Shown here: positions 55,435-58,357 of the stretch, piece after piece
How the letters are laid out: each line of letters opens with the position of its first letter
Position numbering within the stretch: position 1 is the stretch's first letter
NCBI GenBank assembly: GCA_020883125.1
Contig: JAHREW010000013.1
Location: 83,294 to 141,650 of the forward strand
Length of the DNA stretch: 58,357 nt
Source of the DNA: Microcoleus sp. CAWBG506
GTDB lineage: Bacteria > Cyanobacteriota > Cyanobacteriia > Cyanobacteriales > Microcoleaceae
Direction of reading: 5' to 3'
Translations under genes and position numbers: made by a program
The notes under the pieces: model-generated
The model's database searches: none
What the model was told of the DNA's origin: nothing
Seen by the model: the letters and a program-made list of their open reading frames with translations, nothing else

Positions 55435-57150
55435 ATGAACAGTTTTGATGAACCAATGTTGGGAGAAGAGAGTGTTAACTACTGCATCAATCCTAGGTGC
55501 AAACATCGTCAAAACCCTTATGGATTGGATAATTGTCTTGGTTGCAACACCTCATTGTTAATCAACAATCGCTATCGAGCCGTGAGAAAGCTACAACACC
55601 GAAGCGATAGCACCGAAATTTTTGAATTACAAGACTTGGAAGATGGCGAGTATGGTTTTTATATTCCCAAAATTTTGAAAGTGCTAACCCACAATAGCGA
55701 TCCCAATGTAATTCGCTTGTTTCGGGAAGAAGCAATGATATTATGGTCTCTGAAATCTATCGCAGTACCTCAAGTTTTTCCGGAAACTTACTTTACTTTT
55801 GAAACCAGTAAGCGTAATAATCTCCACTGTTTAGCAATGGAGCAAATTCCAGGTAAAAATCTCGAAGAATGGCTGAAAGAAAACGGCACAATTTCTGAAG
55901 AACGAGGGATCGATTGGCTGAGACAAACCGCTAAAATTTTAGAAGCAGTTCACAGAAAAGGTTTTTTTCACCGAGACATTAAACCGAGTAATATTATGTG
56001 CCGTCCTGACGGTAGTCTAGTATTGATTGACTTTGGTACTGCCAGCAAAATAAATTCTGATACCTATATCGATAAATATGAAAATAGAGAGACTACGCTG
56101 ATTTTATCATTAGGTTATACAGCTCCAGAACAAGAAAATGGCGCTGCAATTCCCAAATCTGACTTATTTGCCTTGGGGCGGACTTTTGTATATTTACTAA
56201 CTGGAAATAAGCCAGATAATTTAGCGATAACAGCAACAGGAAAGTTAATCTGGCGAGACTTAGCACCGCAAATTTCAGTAAAGTTTGCCAAATTAATTGA
56301 TGAGATGATGGCCGTTGAATCTCACCGTCGCCCTCAAAATCCCAGCACGGTTTTGCAGCGTTTAGCTGAAATTGAGTGCAGTCATTTAACTGTTGCTAAT
56401 TTGTTTGGTCAAGCTGGAAGTAAACTTAATTTTTTTAAGCGTTATATTATATCGACTCGCATTAATTATCGTCTGGCTGGGTTGGGGCTAAGTGTATCGC
56501 TATTTTTTGCTCTCGGTTTTAAATCATTTGCCCCTCAGTGGGCTGTTTCTTTGAATAATTGCGCTCATGATAGTTATACAGCCGATAGGTTAGGAGACGC
56601 TCAGTTTTATCTAAATTTAGCACTTTTTTTAGAACCGAACTTGGGGGAAGCTCATTATACTCAAGGCTTAATTTTTGAAATAAATAGGAACTTTGATTCA
56701 GCGCGAAATAGCTATAAAAAATCTCTCAAAGATTTGCCTGACAAATCTCTGAATAATTTGGCAAGGTTGGATATTTTGGATAAACAATATGCCGCTGCTA
56801 TTCCCCAATTGCAAACAGGATTGCAACTTGTTAAAGAAGTGGATTTAAAGTCGGTTTTGCACAAGAATATGGGCTGGGCTTTGTTGGAATTGGGGGATTA
56901 TGAACAAGCGGAAATACAACTAAATGCCGCGATCGCACTTTTGGGCGATCGGGCTGCTGCGTACTGTCTGTTGGGGCGGGTGCGAGAAGCTAAACAAGAT
57001 AACAGCGGCGCATTAAGGGCTTGGCGCAACTGTCTGAGATATGCTCCCAAGGAAAAATATCAGCCCGAAGTGGAAAATTGGCTGATTGAAACGAAAAAGC
57101 GCTTGGAAGTTCAGGGAAACGATCGGGTGACAAGTACCCAAAAACCTTGA
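55435..57150 (+). CDS. Zinc-ribbon Ser/Thr protein kinase with TPR repeats
   Basis: A 571-residue membrane-anchored kinase. Cys17, Cys22, Cys34 and Cys37 (CINPRCKHRQNPYG...CLGC) form a zinc ribbon, the usual N-terminus of a cyanobacterial STPK group. The kinase domain covers about 45-310: Lys82 (ILKVL), Glu in the REEAMIL helix, FFHRDIKPSNIM (catalytic Asp181), DFGTAS (Asp199) and GYTAPEQE. The ATP-binding loop lacks its glycines (RKLQHRSDSTEIFELQ), which is unusual, but the catalytic residues are all present. A transmembrane helix follows at about 345-363. Three or four TPR units (about 385-555), starting at LGDAQFYLNLALFLEPNLGE, lie on the far side. It may be functionally linked to the STAND ATPase upstream, although 374 bases with two repeats separate them. 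Confidence 0.88.
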   Translation: MNSFDEPMLGEESVNYCINPRCKHRQNPYGLDNCLGCNTSLLINNRYRAVRKLQHRSDSTEIFELQDLEDGEYGFYIPKILKVLTHNSDPNVIRLFREEAMILWSLKSIAVPQVFPETYFTFETSKRNNLHCLAMEQIPGKNLEEWLKENGTISEERGIDWLRQTAKILEAVHRKGFFHRDIKPSNIMCRPDGSLVLIDFGTASKINSDTYIDKYENRETTLILSLGYTAPEQENGAAIPKSDLFALGRTFVYLLTGNKPDNLAITATGKLIWRDLAPQISVKFAKLIDEMMAVESHRRPQNPSTVLQRLAEIECSHLTVANLFGQAGSKLNFFKRYIISTRINYRLAGLGLSVSLFFALGFKSFAPQWAVSLNNCAHDSYTADRLGDAQFYLNLALFLEPNLGEAHYTQGLIFEINRNFDSARNSYKKSLKDLPDKSLNNLARLDILDKQYAAAIPQLQTGLQLVKEVDLKSVLHKNMGWALLELGDYEQAEIQLNAAIALLGDRAAAYCLLGRVREAKQDNSGALRAWRNCLRYAPKEKYQPEVENWLIETKKRLEVQGNDRVTSTQKP

Positions 57151-57295
57151 GAGACAAAGATTTGTATCGATTATAGACGGAAAAATCAGGGCGCGAGGCT
57201 CATCTTTGCATAAAAAACTCCAAACACTCCCGATAAATAAACAGAGGGAAGCAAAACCTCAAGCTTGTTTACCCCTGTTGAAGTAGGAGTCAATT

Positions 57296-57472
57296 ATGCA
57301 AAGGTCATTTACCGTCTTAGAAACAGCCTTGATTTCGCTGTTAGTTGCCAATTTGATCGGCAGTATCTACTTAGAGCCGAAAACGAGCGCTGCTTTGGCC
57401 GCACCGGGCGATCGACTTCTCATCGCCACCACAGCCCAATGCGAATGTCCCAAAACTCCACCAGGCAAATAA
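57296..57472 (+). CDS. Small exported or membrane-anchored peptide
   Basis: A 58-residue peptide, MQRSFTVLETALISLLVANL.., with one hydrophobic segment (about residues 6-26) and a C-terminal CECPKTPPGK containing two cysteines. TAGGAG lies seven bases before the ATG, a good ribosome binding site. A longer frame in another register (57265-57771) overlaps it but lacks such a site and family features. The hydrophobic start followed by SAALAAPGD could be a signal peptide cleaved after ALA, leaving a mature peptide of about 25 residues. The function is unknown. Confidence 0.6.
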   Translation: MQRSFTVLETALISLLVANLIGSIYLEPKTSAALAAPGDRLLIATTAQCECPKTPPGK

Positions 57473-57581
57473 CAGCAATCAATTGCATAATTCTTGATTG
57501 CTTGAGCGATATACAAATAGCAGCGGAAAAAGGCGCTGCTATCTACCCGAAAATCTACTATAAATTAGGAACCAGAAACTC

Positions 57582-58115
57582 ATGGCTACCACCCTTGCTT
57601 TTATTGCCCACTGTCTGGAACAACGCGGCTGGAAATACAATTTCGATGCTGATAAATGTCGGATTATTACTGGTGTCAAAGCTGAAAATATCGATGATTT
57701 TGGCATCTGCATCCAGCTTAGCGAAAATGGCGAATTTCTGCAATTTGTTGCGCCACAATTGCTGGCGGTGAAAGATTGCCTTCATAAGGGTGTATTGTTT
57801 CAAACTATGCTAGCTATTAGTTGGGAAGTCAAGATGCTACGGTTTGAATATGACCCTACAGATGGCGAAGTTCGTGCTTCTATTGAGTTGCCGATCGAGG
57901 ATTCTCAGTTAACGGAATGTTTGTTTAATCGGTGTTTGAGTGGTTTGATTGAGTTGGTAGACTCGAACGCCATGCCTAGATTAAAGGCGGTGTTAACCAC
58001 GGGAGTCGATCCTGGGCCCAAAAGCTTAGCCGCACAGTTGTTAGATGGGATGCCAGATGAATTATTGAATTTGCTGGGAGAGGCGATCGCCCATCGCCAA
58101 AAACTCGATACTTAG
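57582..58115 (+). CDS. YbjN-like (T3SS chaperone-fold) protein
   Basis: A 177-residue acidic soluble protein. The pattern of alternating helices and strands (FIAHCLEQRGWKYNFDADKC, ICIQLSENGEFLQFVAPQLL, MLAISWEVKMLRFEYDPTDG, ASIELPIEDSQLTECLFNRC) fits the YbjN/type III secretion chaperone-like fold. Such proteins are usually small modulators or chaperones. No catalytic motif is present. It starts 110 bases after the small peptide gene on the same strand. The last 40 residues (LLDGMPDELLNLLGEAIAHR) are helical and less conserved. Assignment rests on fold-level resemblance only. Confidence 0.65.
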   Translation: MATTLAFIAHCLEQRGWKYNFDADKCRIITGVKAENIDDFGICIQLSENGEFLQFVAPQLLAVKDCLHKGVLFQTMLAISWEVKMLRFEYDPTDGEVRASIELPIEDSQLTECLFNRCLSGLIELVDSNAMPRLKAVLTTGVDPGPKSLAAQLLDGMPDELLNLLGEAIAHRQKLDT

Positions 58116-58184
58116 GGCTTGTTTTCTGGAGTTTCCCGTTAAATTCCGAGCCCCCTTCAGAATCTTACTCCCCCCTTTTTAAGG

Positions 58185-58357
58185 CTATGCCTTACTCACA
58201 TATTTCTTAACAAAATCCGGCTTGACATCAGGGGGGGAATGGGTAGAAACTAATTTCCATGTAGCAGCAATGTCATGCAAACGTTGCCATCCTCGCCTTC
58301 TTGGTCTTGACACCCGGTTCACCATCTCCCTTGCGTCCCAAAAATCCACTGAGAATT
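58185..58357 (-). pseudogene. 3' remnant of an IS4-type transposase, frameshifted
   Basis: On the minus strand the end of an IS4-family transposase can be read, but only across three frames. ILSGFLGRKGDGEPGVKT is in the first, GWQRLHDIAATWKLVSTHSP in the second, and PDVKPDFVKKYVSKA followed by a TAG stop (58185-58187) in the third. At least two frameshifts therefore separate these parts. The 5' side is cut by the window edge, so the state of the rest is unknown. The CCCCCC tracts at 58150-58240 may be insertions or part of the neighbouring repeat. Confidence 0.65.

Noticed and set aside
52982..57150. Genomic island integrated at tRNA-Leu
   Set aside because: The STAND/kinase block lies on the 5' side of the tRNA. 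No duplicated tRNA 3' end and no integrase were found.
57265..57771. 168-codon frame overlapping the kinase-downstream region
   Set aside because: It has no ribosome site and overlaps both the small peptide gene with a good site and the start of the YbjN-like gene. It is most likely a chance frame.

Overview
The window is chromosomal DNA of a cyanobacterium, most likely a filamentous oscillatorialean (Microcoleus/Oscillatoria-like). The cyanobacterial assignment is firm: petG, cytM, ndhH, the orange carotenoid protein with its C-terminal-domain homologue, sasA, a SigC-like group 2 sigma factor, DUF3181/DUF760/KGK proteins, and frequent HIP1 octamers (GCGATCGC). The order/genus level is an inference from the gene set and the many short palindromic and simple repeats between genes.

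Layout. 0-2 kb: a glycosyltransferase, petG (39 codons) and cytM in divergent arrangement. 2-7.5 kb: a 1754-residue DUF4347 / beta-helix / SdrD-B / RTX exoprotein. 8-11.7 kb: sulfate uptake genes sbpA-cysT-cysW plus a stand-alone NIL-domain protein, with no cysA ATPase gene in the window. 12-23 kb: a WD40 protein with an unrecognised N-terminal domain, tRNA-Thr, a KGK protein, ccsA, a disrupted haemagglutinin-CHAT protease gene, a DUF3352 protein and a hypothetical protein with a degenerate nuclease-like C-terminus. 23-29 kb: dapL, a hypothetical gene, a MidA/NDUFAF7-type methyltransferase directly behind ndhH (separated by a strong terminator), and rsmH. 29-34 kb: a response-regulator SpoIIE phosphatase and an RsbW-like kinase (a partner-switching pair), then CTDH and OCP. 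34-44 kb: queG, a HAD phosphatase, a 37-residue membrane peptide, leuC, an LprI-like secreted protein, sfsA, murJ, a DUF4347 relic, DUF3181, 2TM, moaC, tRNA-Arg and an MFS transporter. 44-53 kb: a GT4 glycosyltransferase, a DUF2079 membrane protein, sasA, mutT, DUF760, a SigC-like sigma factor with a structured leader, a TrmH-family methylase and tRNA-Leu. 53-58 kb: a STAND (NB-ARC) ATPase, a zinc-ribbon/Ser-Thr kinase/TPR protein, a small membrane peptide, a YbjN-like protein, and at the right edge the decayed 3' end of an IS4-type transposase.

The window is mainly housekeeping and photosynthetic genes interleaved with signalling and surface proteins. The clearest structure not explained by genes is in the spacers. 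At least five families of MITE-like elements are present, in which an outer inverted repeat encloses an inner palindrome, and the inner module differs between copies of the same outer family. One copy lies inside the sulfate operon. The best candidates for undescribed protein biology are the WD40 protein with its novel N-terminal domain (12361-14520), the STAND ATPase/kinase pair (53342-57150), the degenerate PD-(D/E)XK-like protein (22231-23319) and the 37-residue membrane peptide (35994-36107). I saw no CRISPR array, phage or complete transposon.
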